NCBI GenBank assembly: GCA_015060105.1 | Contig: SUZD01000009.1 | Location: forward strand, 33,633 to 74,030 | Source of the DNA: Rikenellaceae bacterium | Lineage (GTDB): Bacteria; Bacteroidota; Bacteroidia; Bacteroidales; Rikenellaceae | Direction of reading: 5' to 3' | Length of the DNA stretch: 40,398 nt | Shown here: in pieces, positions 30,686 to 39,351 of the stretch | Position numbering within the stretch: position 1 is the first letter of the stretch | Layout: each line of letters opens with the position of its first letter | Position numbers and translations under genes: made by a program | Notes under the pieces: model-generated | Told to the model about the DNA's origin: nothing | The model's input: the letters and a program-made list of their open reading frames with translations, nothing else | The model's database searches: none

Positions 30686-31819
30686 ATGAGATACTATCTG
30701 ATTGCAGGCGAGCCCAGCGGCGATTTGCACGGAGCCAACCTGATGCGCGGCATACTTAAACACGACCCCGAGGCGGAGTTTCGCTTCTGGGGAGGCGATA
30801 TGATGGCCGAGGTCGGAGGTACCGAGAATCTTGTCAAGCACTACCGCGAAACATCTTTTTTCGGTATCATACAGGTCATTGCCAACGCCCGTACCATACT
30901 CTGCCAACTCGACGAGTGCCGCAACGACCTGTTGAGGTGGAATCCCGATGTGGTTATCCATATCGACTATCCGGGCTTCAACTTCAAGATAGCCCGCTTT
31001 GCCCACGAGCACGGGCTGCGCACCTTCTACTACATTGCGCCAAAGGTGTGGGCGTGGAAAGAGCACCGCGTAAAACGAATACAGAAGTATGTCGATAAAC
31101 TCTTCACAATATTTCCGTTCGAGAGCGACTATTTCCGCAAATGGAATATCGAGCCCGTTTTCTGTGGCAACCCGTTGGTTGATGCCATCGAGCAACGCAT
31201 CGCCGAATGGCCCGACCGCGAGGAGTTTGTCCAAGCACACGGACTGGATAATCGCCCCATAATAGCACTTGTTGCCGGCAGTCGCCGTAGCGAGATTAAG
31301 AAGAATCTTCCGCTTATGGTAGCCACCTCGAAAGCCTTTGGCGATTATCAATTCGTGGTTTCGGGTGTCGAGTGGTTAGACCGCTCGCTCTACGACAAAT
31401 ATCTGCAAGGCAGCGATGTCCGAATCGTCTTTGACCGCACCGATGCGCTGATGAAACACTCGGTAGCCGCCATTGTAACCTCGGGAACGGCAACCCTCGA
31501 AGCAGCCCTCATAGGCACTCCCGAAGTGGTTGTTTATCGCACCGATTGGCTGTTGAATATACTCAAAAACATAGCCCTACACTCCTACATCTCGTTGGTA
31601 AACATCAACCTCGGCAAGGAGTGTGTTGCCGAGATTATCCAATCGTCGATGAGCACCCGCCACATAGAGCAAGAACTTCGCAAAATACTACCCGATGGCG
31701 AGAAACGCGAAGGTATGCTTGCCGAATTTGACACTCTGCGCAAGATTATCGGCCCAAGTGGCTCGTCGGAGCGCACCGCACAAAAGATGGTAGAATTGCT
31801 TAAAGAGAAAGTACAATGA
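30686..31819 (+). CDS. lpxB: Lipid-A-disaccharide synthase
   Basis: Glycosyltransferase (family GT19) that joins UDP-2,3-diacylglucosamine and lipid X to form the lipid A disaccharide at the inner membrane. The 377 residues match the family. The N-terminal YLIAGEPSGDLHGA is diagnostic. YYIAPKVWAWKEHR, the FCGNPLVDA segment and LVAGSRRSEIKKNLP are also characteristic, and TSGTATLEAALIGTPEVVVYR forms the donor-binding region. Its presence confirms a Gram-negative envelope. The stop overlaps the next start by 4 bases (ATGA), indicating translational coupling. Confidence 0.97.
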   Translation: MRYYLIAGEPSGDLHGANLMRGILKHDPEAEFRFWGGDMMAEVGGTENLVKHYRETSFFGIIQVIANARTILCQLDECRNDLLRWNPDVVIHIDYPGFNFKIARFAHEHGLRTFYYIAPKVWAWKEHRVKRIQKYVDKLFTIFPFESDYFRKWNIEPVFCGNPLVDAIEQRIAEWPDREEFVQAHGLDNRPIIALVAGSRRSEIKKNLPLMVATSKAFGDYQFVVSGVEWLDRSLYDKYLQGSDVRIVFDRTDALMKHSVAAIVTSGTATLEAALIGTPEVVVYRTDWLLNILKNIALHSYISLVNINLGKECVAEIIQSSMSTRHIEQELRKILPDGEKREGMLAEFDTLRKIIGPSGSSERTAQKMVELLKEKVQ

Positions 31820-32439
31820 AGATAATCTGCATAGGTCGCAACTATCGCGCCCACATTCAAGAACTCGACCACACCGACGCACTGCCCTCGTCACCCCAAT
31901 TCTTTATGAAACCCGATACGGCACTGCATCGCAATAACGACCCATTTTACCTGCCCGATTTCAGCAAGCAACTCGACTACGAGACCGAGTTGGTGGTTAA
32001 AATCAATCGCGTAGGTAAGTATATCGACCGCCGTTTTGCCCACCGCTACTACTCGGAGGTGGGACTCGGTATCGACTTTACGGCGCGCGACCTGCAACGA
32101 CAAGCCATTGCCGAGGGTCTGCCCTGGGAGATGTGCAAGGCGTTTGACCACTCGGCAGGTATCTCGCCCGAATTTATTCCGCTCGAAGAGCTTGGTGGCA
32201 ACATTCAAGACCTCCACTTCGAGATGACGCTCAATGGCGAGGTGCGCCAACAAGGGTGGACAGGCGATATGATTTTCTCGGTTGATGAGATTATCGCCCA
32301 CATCTCGAAATTTATGACACTCAAAATAGGCGACCTTATCTATACGGGTACTCCCGTTGGTGTCGGCCCGCTCACTGCCGGCGACCGCTTGGTTGCAACG
32401 CTCGAAAACAAAGTTTTGCTCGACTTCGATATCCGATAG
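31816..32439 (+). CDS. Fumarylacetoacetate hydrolase (FAH) family protein
   Basis: A 207-residue protein of the FAH fold, whose members hydrolyse or decarboxylate 1,3-diketo compounds such as acylpyruvates or oxaloacetate. The N-terminal CIGRNYRAH segment, LDYETELVVKI (with the metal-binding Glu pair), GIDFTARDLQ, the KAFDHSAGISP loop and YTGTPVGVGPL all match the family. The small size fits the single-domain acylpyruvase/oxaloacetate decarboxylase branch rather than true fumarylacetoacetase. The actual substrate cannot be read here. It is coupled to lpxB by ATGA and followed by maf after 3 bases. Confidence 0.9.
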   Translation: MKIICIGRNYRAHIQELDHTDALPSSPQFFMKPDTALHRNNDPFYLPDFSKQLDYETELVVKINRVGKYIDRRFAHRYYSEVGLGIDFTARDLQRQAIAEGLPWEMCKAFDHSAGISPEFIPLEELGGNIQDLHFEMTLNGEVRQQGWTGDMIFSVDEIIAHISKFMTLKIGDLIYTGTPVGVGPLTAGDRLVATLENKVLLDFDIR

Positions 32440-32442
32440 ACT

Positions 32443-33033
32443 ATGTTATTGCACGAGAAACTACAAAACCACCGACTTATTTTGGCAAGTCGTTCGCCCC
32501 GCCGACGCGAACTGCTGGCCGGTTGTGACCTCCACTTCGATATTGCCGAGGGTTACGAGGTCGAGGAGGTCTATCCCGAAACACTTGCAGCCGAAAAGGT
32601 ACCCGAATATTTGTCGGGTCTGAAAGCCGATGGCTACCCCTACCCTCTTGCCGATGGCGATATTCTGATTACTGCCGACACGGTGGTTATCAGTCGCGGC
32701 CGTATCCTCGGCAAACCACACAGCCGAGAGGAGGCAATGGAGATGATTCGGGAGTTGTCGGGTCGCACCCACTTGGTTGTAACGGGCGTCTCGTTGCGCG
32801 ATAATCGTCGAAGCGTAAGTTTCTCGGCAGAGTCCAAAGTTAGTTTCCGAGAACTCTCCGACGAAGAGATAGCCTACTATGTTGATACATATAAACCCTT
32901 CGATAAAGCGGGCGCATACGGTATTCAGGAGTGGATAGGCCGTACCGCTATTGAATCTATCGAAGGCTCCTTCTATAATGTTATGGGGTTGCCCGTAGCG
33001 GCTTTGTATAAGCATTTGGCTTCATTCGTATAA
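32443..33033 (+). CDS. maf: Maf-like nucleoside triphosphate pyrophosphatase
   Basis: House-cleaning pyrophosphatase that cleaves dTTP/UTP and modified nucleotides to monophosphates; 196 residues, the usual size. The phosphate-binding loop is LILASRSPRRREL, ITADTVV carries the metal-binding acid, and LGKP and KAGAYGIQ are conserved family segments. The ending IEGSFYNVMGLPVAAL is typical for the YhdE branch. It sits 3 bases after the FAH-family gene and 19 bases before the S46 peptidase gene, inside the same operon. Confidence 0.95.
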   Translation: MLLHEKLQNHRLILASRSPRRRELLAGCDLHFDIAEGYEVEEVYPETLAAEKVPEYLSGLKADGYPYPLADGDILITADTVVISRGRILGKPHSREEAMEMIRELSGRTHLVVTGVSLRDNRRSVSFSAESKVSFRELSDEEIAYYVDTYKPFDKAGAYGIQEWIGRTAIESIEGSFYNVMGLPVAALYKHLASFV

Positions 33034-33052
33034 TCAAAAAACATTAGTATAG

Positions 33053-35092
33053 ATGAAAAAACTGTTTCTTTCGTTGCTTATCGCAACAACTGCACTGACG
33101 GCAAGTGCCGACGAGGGTATGTGGCTACCCAATCAGATTGCCCAACGCGTCAAAGATATGCGCGCCAAAGGTTTTAAGCTTTCGGCAAAGGATATTTATA
33201 ACGAGCAAGGGGCGTCACTCAAAGATGCTATCGTGTTGTTTGGCACGGGCTGTACAGGCGAGATGGTGTCGCCCGACGGTCTGCTGCTGACCAACCACCA
33301 CTGCGGTTATGGCGCAATCCAAAAACATAGTAGCATCGACCACGACTACCTGACCAACGGCTTCTGGGCTATGAACCGTAGCGAGGAGTTGCCCAACCCG
33401 GGTCTTACCGTAACCTTCCTCGAAAGAATGGAGGATGTTACCGAGCGTATCAATGCAGGCGAGAGCATTGCCGAGATTCGTGAGAAGGCGAGCGAGGGCG
33501 GCAAATACAGTATCCGCATCGAGCCGATGTACTACGGCAACCAATATATGATGTATGTATCGAAGGTCTATAAAGATGTGCGCTTGGTAGGCGCTCCCCC
33601 TTCGTCGATTGGCAAGTTCGGTGGCGACACCGACAACTGGATGTGGCCTCGTCACACGGGCGATTTCTCGATTTTCCGCGTCTATGCCGACGCCAATGGT
33701 GAGCCCGCAGAGTACTCCGAGGATAATGTTCCCTTGCGCCCCAAAAAATACTTTGCAATCTCGACACAGGGTGCTGCCGAGGGCGACTTCACATTCGTCT
33801 ATGGTTTCCCAGGCACAACACAAGAGTACCTTATTTCTGACGCAGTAGAATACACTCTCAATCGTGCCAATCCCGCAAAAATTCACCTTCGTACCCTCCG
33901 CCTGAATGTTATCCGCGAGGCTTCGGAGGCCGACCCCAAAGTGCGTATTCAATATGCCGCCAAACAAGCAGGTATCGCCAATGCTTGGAAGAAGTGGCAG
34001 GGCGAGAGTCTTGGTTTGGCTCGTCTGGGCACCATTGCCAAGAAACAAAACTACGAGGCGGAGTTTCAGAAATGGGCTGCAAATCGTGAGGAGTATGCCC
34101 ATCTGCTCGATAGTATGCGCGCCGCTTATGCTCGCAACGAGGAGGACTTCTTCCGCCGCGAGTTTACCGCCGAGTCGATTTTCGCAATCGAGTTAGTCAA
34201 AATGGCTCGCTGGTGTGGCGCAAATTCGGGTGCGGTAAACGATGCGCGCAAAGCCTATATCGAGGCATTCTTCAAGGACTTCGTTCCCGCAATCGACCGC
34301 AAAACCGCAAAGTTACTTATCGCCGAGTACATCAAGAGTATCAAAGCATTACCTGCGGGTTGGAAAGACGAAATCAACGCCCGAGGTGGTGTGGATAACT
34401 ATGTCGATTACCTCTACGACAACACCTCGCTGCTCACTCGCGAAGGTATGACCGCTGCACTAACTGACAAAACAACACTCGAAGCCGACCCCATATATAA
34501 ACTATATGAGCGTTTCTCGGGAAGAGAATATAGTTCGCAAGGCTCTATTATCAGCCGTTTGCCCGACATTGCCCGTTGGTATAAACCCTATATGAAGGCT
34601 CTGCGCGAATGGGACAGCAAACGCGCATTCTATCCCGACGCAAACCTTACACTGCGTGTTGCATACGGCAAAGTTACGGGCTACCACTATGCCGACGGCG
34701 TATATCACCGCCCCTACACCACCATCGACGGTATCATCGAGAAGGATAACCCCGAAATATACGACTACAACATTCCGCAATCGTTGCGCGACGCCTATGC
34801 CACCAAAAACTATGGTCGTTGGGCGTGCGATATAAATGGTCGCAACACCGTTCCTGTTGCATTCCTCGCAGCCAACCATACCACAGGCGGCAACTCGGGA
34901 AGCCCCATTCTGAACGCCAAAGGCGAGTTGTTGGGTCTGAATTTCGACCGCACTTGGTTGAGCACCATGAGCGACATCGAGTACGACCCCGAGGTGTGTC
35001 GCAACATCTCGGTCGATATCCGTTATGTGCTGTTTGTAATCGACAAAATCGGCGGAGCTTCGTACCTTTTCGACGAAATGAATATCAAATAA
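33053..35092 (+). CDS. Family S46 dipeptidyl-peptidase, DPP11-like (Asp/Glu-specific)
   Basis: Exported serine exopeptidase releasing dipeptides from oligopeptides in the periplasm. The signal MKKLFLSLLIATTALTASA is followed by 660 residues, 679 in total, somewhat shorter than characterised DPP11 proteins of about 720. The catalytic residues are His in TNHHCGYG (82/83), Asp204 in RHTGDFSIFR and Ser615 in TGGNSGSP. Arg633, 18 residues after the Ser in LNFDRTW, aligns with Arg673 of Porphyromonas gingivalis DPP11, which selects acidic P1 residues; DPP7 has Gly there. Hence a DPP11-like specificity is predicted. It is the last gene before the terminator at 35114-35147. Confidence 0.92.
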   Translation: MKKLFLSLLIATTALTASADEGMWLPNQIAQRVKDMRAKGFKLSAKDIYNEQGASLKDAIVLFGTGCTGEMVSPDGLLLTNHHCGYGAIQKHSSIDHDYLTNGFWAMNRSEELPNPGLTVTFLERMEDVTERINAGESIAEIREKASEGGKYSIRIEPMYYGNQYMMYVSKVYKDVRLVGAPPSSIGKFGGDTDNWMWPRHTGDFSIFRVYADANGEPAEYSEDNVPLRPKKYFAISTQGAAEGDFTFVYGFPGTTQEYLISDAVEYTLNRANPAKIHLRTLRLNVIREASEADPKVRIQYAAKQAGIANAWKKWQGESLGLARLGTIAKKQNYEAEFQKWAANREEYAHLLDSMRAAYARNEEDFFRREFTAESIFAIELVKMARWCGANSGAVNDARKAYIEAFFKDFVPAIDRKTAKLLIAEYIKSIKALPAGWKDEINARGGVDNYVDYLYDNTSLLTREGMTAALTDKTTLEADPIYKLYERFSGREYSSQGSIISRLPDIARWYKPYMKALREWDSKRAFYPDANLTLRVAYGKVTGYHYADGVYHRPYTTIDGIIEKDNPEIYDYNIPQSLRDAYATKNYGRWACDINGRNTVPVAFLAANHTTGGNSGSPILNAKGELLGLNFDRTWLSTMSDIEYDPEVCRNISVDIRYVLFVIDKIGGASYLFDEMNIK

Positions 35093-35113
35093 AGACGGTA
35101 AGTATTTATACTT

Positions 35114-35147
35114 AAAAAGCGTACATTCAACGATGTACGCTTTTTTT
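35114..35147 (+). terminator. Rho-independent terminator after the S46 peptidase
   Basis: A stem of AAAAAGCGTACAT (35114-35126) pairs with ATGTACGCTTTTT around a six-base loop and runs into seven Ts. The A-tract before the stem also makes it usable on the opposite strand, though no gene needs that. A small palindrome TAAGTA-TTTA-TACTTA (35099-35114) abuts it. Confidence 0.88.
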
Positions 35148-35151
35148 GTTG

Positions 35152-35181
35152 TTGATTTCCACACCTTTTTTGTTATTTTTG
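35152..35181 (+). promoter_or_regulatory. Bacteroidetes-type promoter upstream of the DUF819 gene
   Basis: TTG at 35152-35154 and TATTTTTG at 35174-35181, with 19 bases between them, fit the -33/-7 consensus. The position directly after a terminator and 27 bases before the start codon supports a new transcription unit. Confidence 0.65.
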
Positions 35182-35208
35182 TAACTTAATAGAGTATGAA
35201 TTAAACAA

Positions 35209-36450
35209 ATGCCTATGAGTACAGCTATACTTCTTACATTGTACTACGCTCTGCTGATTATGATATTCTGCGTCACACCCGCAGGAGTATTATGGTTGTG
35301 TCGTAAGTACACCATACTCGGCAAAATCGGCCCGATTATGATTTTGTATGCTATCGGAATTGTAATCGGAAATATTCCGATTAACCCCGAAGATATCTTC
35401 GGAGTTCCCGCCGAAAAAATGGTAAATGGAGAGCCTATTTCGATTCTCGCAAGTTTCAAAGAGATGTTTTCGAGTGCGCTTGTTCCCCTTGCAATCCCGA
35501 TGATGTTGTTCGGTTGCACATTCAACCGCAATGAGCTCTCGCTCCAAATCCGACTCCTTATCAGCGGTGTTATCTCGGTATGTTTGGCAACCGTAGGAGG
35601 CTACCTGCTTTTCGGAAAAGGGCTGCACAATGGCGCCGAAATCGGTGGTATGATTGCAGGTAAATGCACGGGTGGAACGCTCAACATGGCTGCCATTCAA
35701 CAGATGCTCCAAATGGACAAAGAGACATATATCATGCTCAACACCTATGACATGATTATCTGCTTTGTCTATTTCGTATTCTTGTTCTCGGTGGGTATCA
35801 AGATGTTCCGCCATTTGTACCGTCAGGGCAAGAGCACAATGACCGAAGAGGAGCGCGCCGAGATTCAACGCGAAATCGAGGAGAGCAAACGCAATCCTTA
35901 TGAGGATATTTTCAGCCCGCAAGGTCTGCGCGAGATTGGTAAAACGCTGTTGGCTACGGTTATCATTCTTGTAATCTCGGCTGGTGTTGCCATCGCCCTC
36001 TCGCCCAAAGGGTGGTTCTCGGTAGTGTTTATTCTGATGCTGACCACGTTGGGTATTGCAGGAACCTTCTTTAAGCGTATTCGCAACCTGACTCGCAGTT
36101 ATGATATAGGTATGTACCTTATCTATATATTCAGTATGGTGATTGCTTCGATGGCCGATTTGTCGCGTCTGCAACTTGCCGAGGGTATCAATCAGTTTGC
36201 ATTTATTGCCTTTGCAATCTTCGTTTCGTTGGCAATTCACGCGCTGTTGTGCCGACTATTCAAGGTTGATGCGGACTCGATGGTTATCTCGTCGGTTGCA
36301 TTTATCAACTCACCTCCATTCGTGCCTATGGTTTCGGCCTTTATGCACAACAAAAAGACCCTCGTGACCGGTTTGAGTATTGGCCTTATCGGCTATGCTA
36401 TCGGCAACTACTTGGGATTCATTATGGCCGAACTATTGGCTAAACTTTAA
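35209..36450 (+). CDS. DUF819-family integral membrane protein
   Basis: A 413-residue polytopic membrane protein with about ten hydrophobic segments, resembling the DUF819/YjcL family (a group related to carboxylate/amino-acid permease folds). A charged cytoplasmic-type loop lies around residues 205-230 (TEEERAEIQREIEESKR). The Gly-rich segments GGMIAGKCTGGTLNMA and NSPPFVPMVSAF in the two halves suggest an inverted-repeat transporter-like architecture. The substrate is unknown. Translation could start at the second Met codon (35215) instead. The next gene starts 11 bases after the stop, so the pair is probably one unit. Confidence 0.85.
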   Translation: MPMSTAILLTLYYALLIMIFCVTPAGVLWLCRKYTILGKIGPIMILYAIGIVIGNIPINPEDIFGVPAEKMVNGEPISILASFKEMFSSALVPLAIPMMLFGCTFNRNELSLQIRLLISGVISVCLATVGGYLLFGKGLHNGAEIGGMIAGKCTGGTLNMAAIQQMLQMDKETYIMLNTYDMIICFVYFVFLFSVGIKMFRHLYRQGKSTMTEEERAEIQREIEESKRNPYEDIFSPQGLREIGKTLLATVIILVISAGVAIALSPKGWFSVVFILMLTTLGIAGTFFKRIRNLTRSYDIGMYLIYIFSMVIASMADLSRLQLAEGINQFAFIAFAIFVSLAIHALLCRLFKVDADSMVISSVAFINSPPFVPMVSAFMHNKKTLVTGLSIGLIGYAIGNYLGFIMAELLAKL

Positions 36451-36461
36451 AAACTCGACTT

Positions 36462-37952
36462 ATGAAAAAACTTTACGCCCTGTTTGCTGCACTCTTTCTG
36501 CTGACCGCATTTGATGCATCTGCCGCAGATAAAGAGCCTGCAACCCCCGCCGACTCGACAAAACAGAATATCAAAAAGGGTTGGAACTTTGCTCCATTCC
36601 CTTCGATTGGTTACAATAGCGACACCGGCTTCCAAATCGGTGCCTTGTGCGAGATTTTCGACTATGGCGATGGTTCGACCTACCCGGGTTACCGTCACAA
36701 GTTCAATATCGACCTGTCGTGGACCACGAAGGACCAAGTAAAACTCCACTTCTTCTACGACTCGAAGTACCTTATCCCCAAGGTGCGATTGACATTTGCG
36801 GCTACCTATATTCTGGCACAAATGTATCCGTTTATGGGATTTAATGGTGCAGCCTCGCCCTACTACGAGCACTTTGCAAGCGGTAAGAAGCAGGAGAATC
36901 GCGTGGCAATGTACAATGTCAAACGCAATATGATGCGTGTGATGGCGGACTTCCAAGGCAATATCTACAAAGATAAACTGCGTTGGGCTGCGGGCGTTTC
37001 GTATTGGTGGTACGACGTTCAGAATATCACTCTGAAAAAGAAAGGAGCCTATGCATACGACTCCTTTACTGCAAACGACTACCTAGTAGGTCAGGGTGTC
37101 AACTCTCCGTCGTTGTGGCAACTCTATCAAAGAGCAGGCCTTATTCACGCCAACGAGGCAAATGGAGGTCACCACCTCGAATTTAAGGCCGGTTTGGTTT
37201 ACGACAGCCGTGAGCACGAGGCAGACCCGTCGCGCGGTATTTGGAGCGAGGTCTATGCTTATGGCTCACCCGACATTCTCAATGGTCGCGGCAAAGATGG
37301 CTACCACTACCTCAAATTGGCTGCCCACTTCCGCCACTATGTCCCCGTTTGGAAAGACAAGATTACCTTCGCTTATCACCTCGCATATCAAGGCAAATTG
37401 GCTGGAAATGCGCCTTACTACACCTTGCAAAACATCAATACGCTCTACTTGCGCCAGATTATCTCGGACGGTTTGGGTAGTATCAATACCGTGCGTGGTG
37501 TGCCCTACAATAGCGTAATTGGCGATGGCTATGCGTGGGCGAATGTCGAGATGCGATTCAAGATTGTGTCGTTCCGTTTCATCAAACAGAACTTCTACCT
37601 CGCAGCAAACCCATTCTTCGATATGGGAGCTTGCGTACAAGGCTATCGCTTCGACGAGATGCGTGCATTGCGCGAGCAACACGATTTGAACAAGGAGAAA
37701 AACCTACCGACAACCTTCACTGATGCCGAGATGAACCTCCTCTATACGGGAGAGCCTCGCAAACTGCACATGAGCGCAGGTATTGGTTTGAAGTTGGCTA
37801 TGAACCGCAACTTTATCCTCTCGGCCGAGGTTGCTGTTCCGCTCAACACCAAAATCTACACAAACACCGATTTGAATGTTCCCGTGTCGGAGTTGAAGAC
37901 AAAGAACAGCTATAAACCCGGTGTGAATATCGGTTTGAACTATATCTTCTAA
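36462..37952 (+). CDS. Outer membrane beta-barrel protein, Omp85/BamA-like
   Basis: A 496-residue exported protein with a signal peptide ending near DASA (about residue 21). The mature part alternates aromatic and polar residues as in beta-barrels and ends in Phe (GLNYIF). The segment TVRGVPYNSVIGDGYAW, followed by NVEMRFKI, matches the conserved region of Omp85 barrels (VRGY...G...E.R), and GLVYDSREHEADPSRG matches the D-x-R...P-x-G signature. It has no room for POTRA domains, so it is a barrel-only member. The function is unknown; it could be a patatin-type or stand-alone barrel. It shares a unit with the DUF819 gene. Confidence 0.82.
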   Translation: MKKLYALFAALFLLTAFDASAADKEPATPADSTKQNIKKGWNFAPFPSIGYNSDTGFQIGALCEIFDYGDGSTYPGYRHKFNIDLSWTTKDQVKLHFFYDSKYLIPKVRLTFAATYILAQMYPFMGFNGAASPYYEHFASGKKQENRVAMYNVKRNMMRVMADFQGNIYKDKLRWAAGVSYWWYDVQNITLKKKGAYAYDSFTANDYLVGQGVNSPSLWQLYQRAGLIHANEANGGHHLEFKAGLVYDSREHEADPSRGIWSEVYAYGSPDILNGRGKDGYHYLKLAAHFRHYVPVWKDKITFAYHLAYQGKLAGNAPYYTLQNINTLYLRQIISDGLGSINTVRGVPYNSVIGDGYAWANVEMRFKIVSFRFIKQNFYLAANPFFDMGACVQGYRFDEMRALREQHDLNKEKNLPTTFTDAEMNLLYTGEPRKLHMSAGIGLKLAMNRNFILSAEVAVPLNTKIYTNTDLNVPVSELKTKNSYKPGVNIGLNYIF

Positions 37953-37970
37953 CAGATACACCTTACAACA

Positions 37971-38009
37971 AAAGAAGCGTGCTCCAACATTTGTGGAGCA
38001 CGCTTCTTT
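37971..38009 (+). terminator. Rho-independent terminator after the Omp85-like gene
   Basis: A perfect 16-base inverted repeat (AAAGAAGCGTGCTCCA at 37971-37986 and its complement at 37994-38009) has a seven-base loop. The T tract at the end is short (TTT within the stem, then GTTAT), but the A-rich/T-rich stem ends fit a bidirectional terminator. Confidence 0.82.
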
Positions 38010-38018
38010 GTTATAGTA

Positions 38019-38050
38019 GTTGTATTTATCATTGGTTTTTTCTAACTTTG
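38019..38050 (+). promoter_or_regulatory. Bacteroidetes-type promoter upstream of the M28 peptidase
   Basis: GTTG at 38019-38022 and TAACTTTG at 38043-38050, separated by 20 bases, match the -33/-7 consensus. They lie between a terminator and the start codon at 38072. Confidence 0.68.
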
Positions 38051-38071
38051 TAAGAACTAAACTTTCCCGCT

Positions 38072-39322
38072 ATGAAAAAACTTCTGGTTATATTGCTCTC
38101 GGTGCTGGCCGTACACGTAGGCGCGCAAGACCTCAAACACTACAAAAAAGTTGTCAAAGAGTTGAGCTCGGCCAAGTATCAGGGTCGTGGCTACGCCCTT
38201 CACGGAGCCAACAAAGCGGGCGCATACCTCGAAAAAGAGTTCCTCCGAGCAGGTGCCGACGAGGTGGTGCGACAACCTTTCACGCTGAATGTAAACACCT
38301 TCCCCGGCAAGATGGAAATGAAGGTCGATGGTCGTCGTATGCAACCGGGTGTGGACTTTACGGTACGCGAATTTTCGCCCGGCATCGAGGGTACTTTCAA
38401 GTTGTACTACATCGACACACTCAACTATAATTCCGAGAAGATATTTGCCGATTTGGCAAGCCCCGAATATCAGGGTGCATTTGTGGTTTGCGACTTCTGG
38501 TTTTCGTACAAGCACGGAGCCGACTTCCGTCGCCTGCAAGACGACAAGAAGTACTCAAATTCGGGTATCATATTCACTTGGAACGAGCCTTTGAAATTCT
38601 ACAAGGCGTATGCCGACCGCCTAATAAATAAACCTGTACTTTGGGCGACCAACTTCCCCTCCAATGCCGATGTCGTAAGCCTCAACATCGAGAACCTGTA
38701 CCTCGAAAAATATGAGTGTTTCAATGTCATTGCCAAAGTTGAGGGCGCACGGCACGACAGTTGTTTCGTGTTCACCGCCCATTACGACCACTTGGGTAAC
38801 CTCGGTCGCAAGGTCTATTATGCAGGTGCTCACGACAACGCTTCGGGCACGGCTGCCATTGTAACTCTTGCCGCCTATTATGCCCAAAATCGCCCCGAGT
38901 ACGACATCTATTTCATCGCTTTCTCGGGCGAGGACGCCTACCTTCGCGGCTCGGAGTGGTTTGCCGCCAACCCGACTGTCGAACTCGGCAAGATTCGCTA
39001 TCTGCTCAACCTCGATATGATTGGCGACAACAACCCCGTACAATATTGCGAGGTTAGCAACCAAGGCGAGCGCGGATACAAACTCTTCGAGAAAATCAAC
39101 GCTCAAAACAGTTATTTCAAAAAACTCAATCGTGGCAAGTTGGTTGGCAATAGCGACCACTATCCGTTTGCACAACGGTGCGTTCCGTGCATCTTCCTCG
39201 AAAACGAGGGTGGCGATGCGTTCAAATACTATCATACAACGCTCGACACTTGGGAGCGTGCGCTGTTCGATAGTTATGAGCCGCTATTCAAAATGGTAAC
39301 CGACTTTGTCGAGCAATATTAA
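38072..39322 (+). CDS. M28-family zinc peptidase (exported)
   Basis: Exported aminopeptidase-type enzyme of 416 residues with a signal peptide ending near VGAQ (about residue 19). A PA-like insert occupies roughly residues 100-200. The co-catalytic zinc site of the M28 family is visible: His237 in TAHYDHLG, Asp255 in AGAHDNASGT, Glu287-Asp288 in SGEDAYLRGS, Asp315 in NLDMIGDN and His363 in NSDHYPF. The second acid is Asp where many family members have Glu (SGEE). It may trim peptides made by the other exported peptidases here. Glutamine synthetase follows after 29 bases, with no promoter box seen between. Confidence 0.92.
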   Translation: MKKLLVILLSVLAVHVGAQDLKHYKKVVKELSSAKYQGRGYALHGANKAGAYLEKEFLRAGADEVVRQPFTLNVNTFPGKMEMKVDGRRMQPGVDFTVREFSPGIEGTFKLYYIDTLNYNSEKIFADLASPEYQGAFVVCDFWFSYKHGADFRRLQDDKKYSNSGIIFTWNEPLKFYKAYADRLINKPVLWATNFPSNADVVSLNIENLYLEKYECFNVIAKVEGARHDSCFVFTAHYDHLGNLGRKVYYAGAHDNASGTAAIVTLAAYYAQNRPEYDIYFIAFSGEDAYLRGSEWFAANPTVELGKIRYLLNLDMIGDNNPVQYCEVSNQGERGYKLFEKINAQNSYFKKLNRGKLVGNSDHYPFAQRCVPCIFLENEGGDAFKYYHTTLDTWERALFDSYEPLFKMVTDFVEQY

Positions 39323-39351
39323 CCCCAAAAAACCTAAATCACATTATACCT

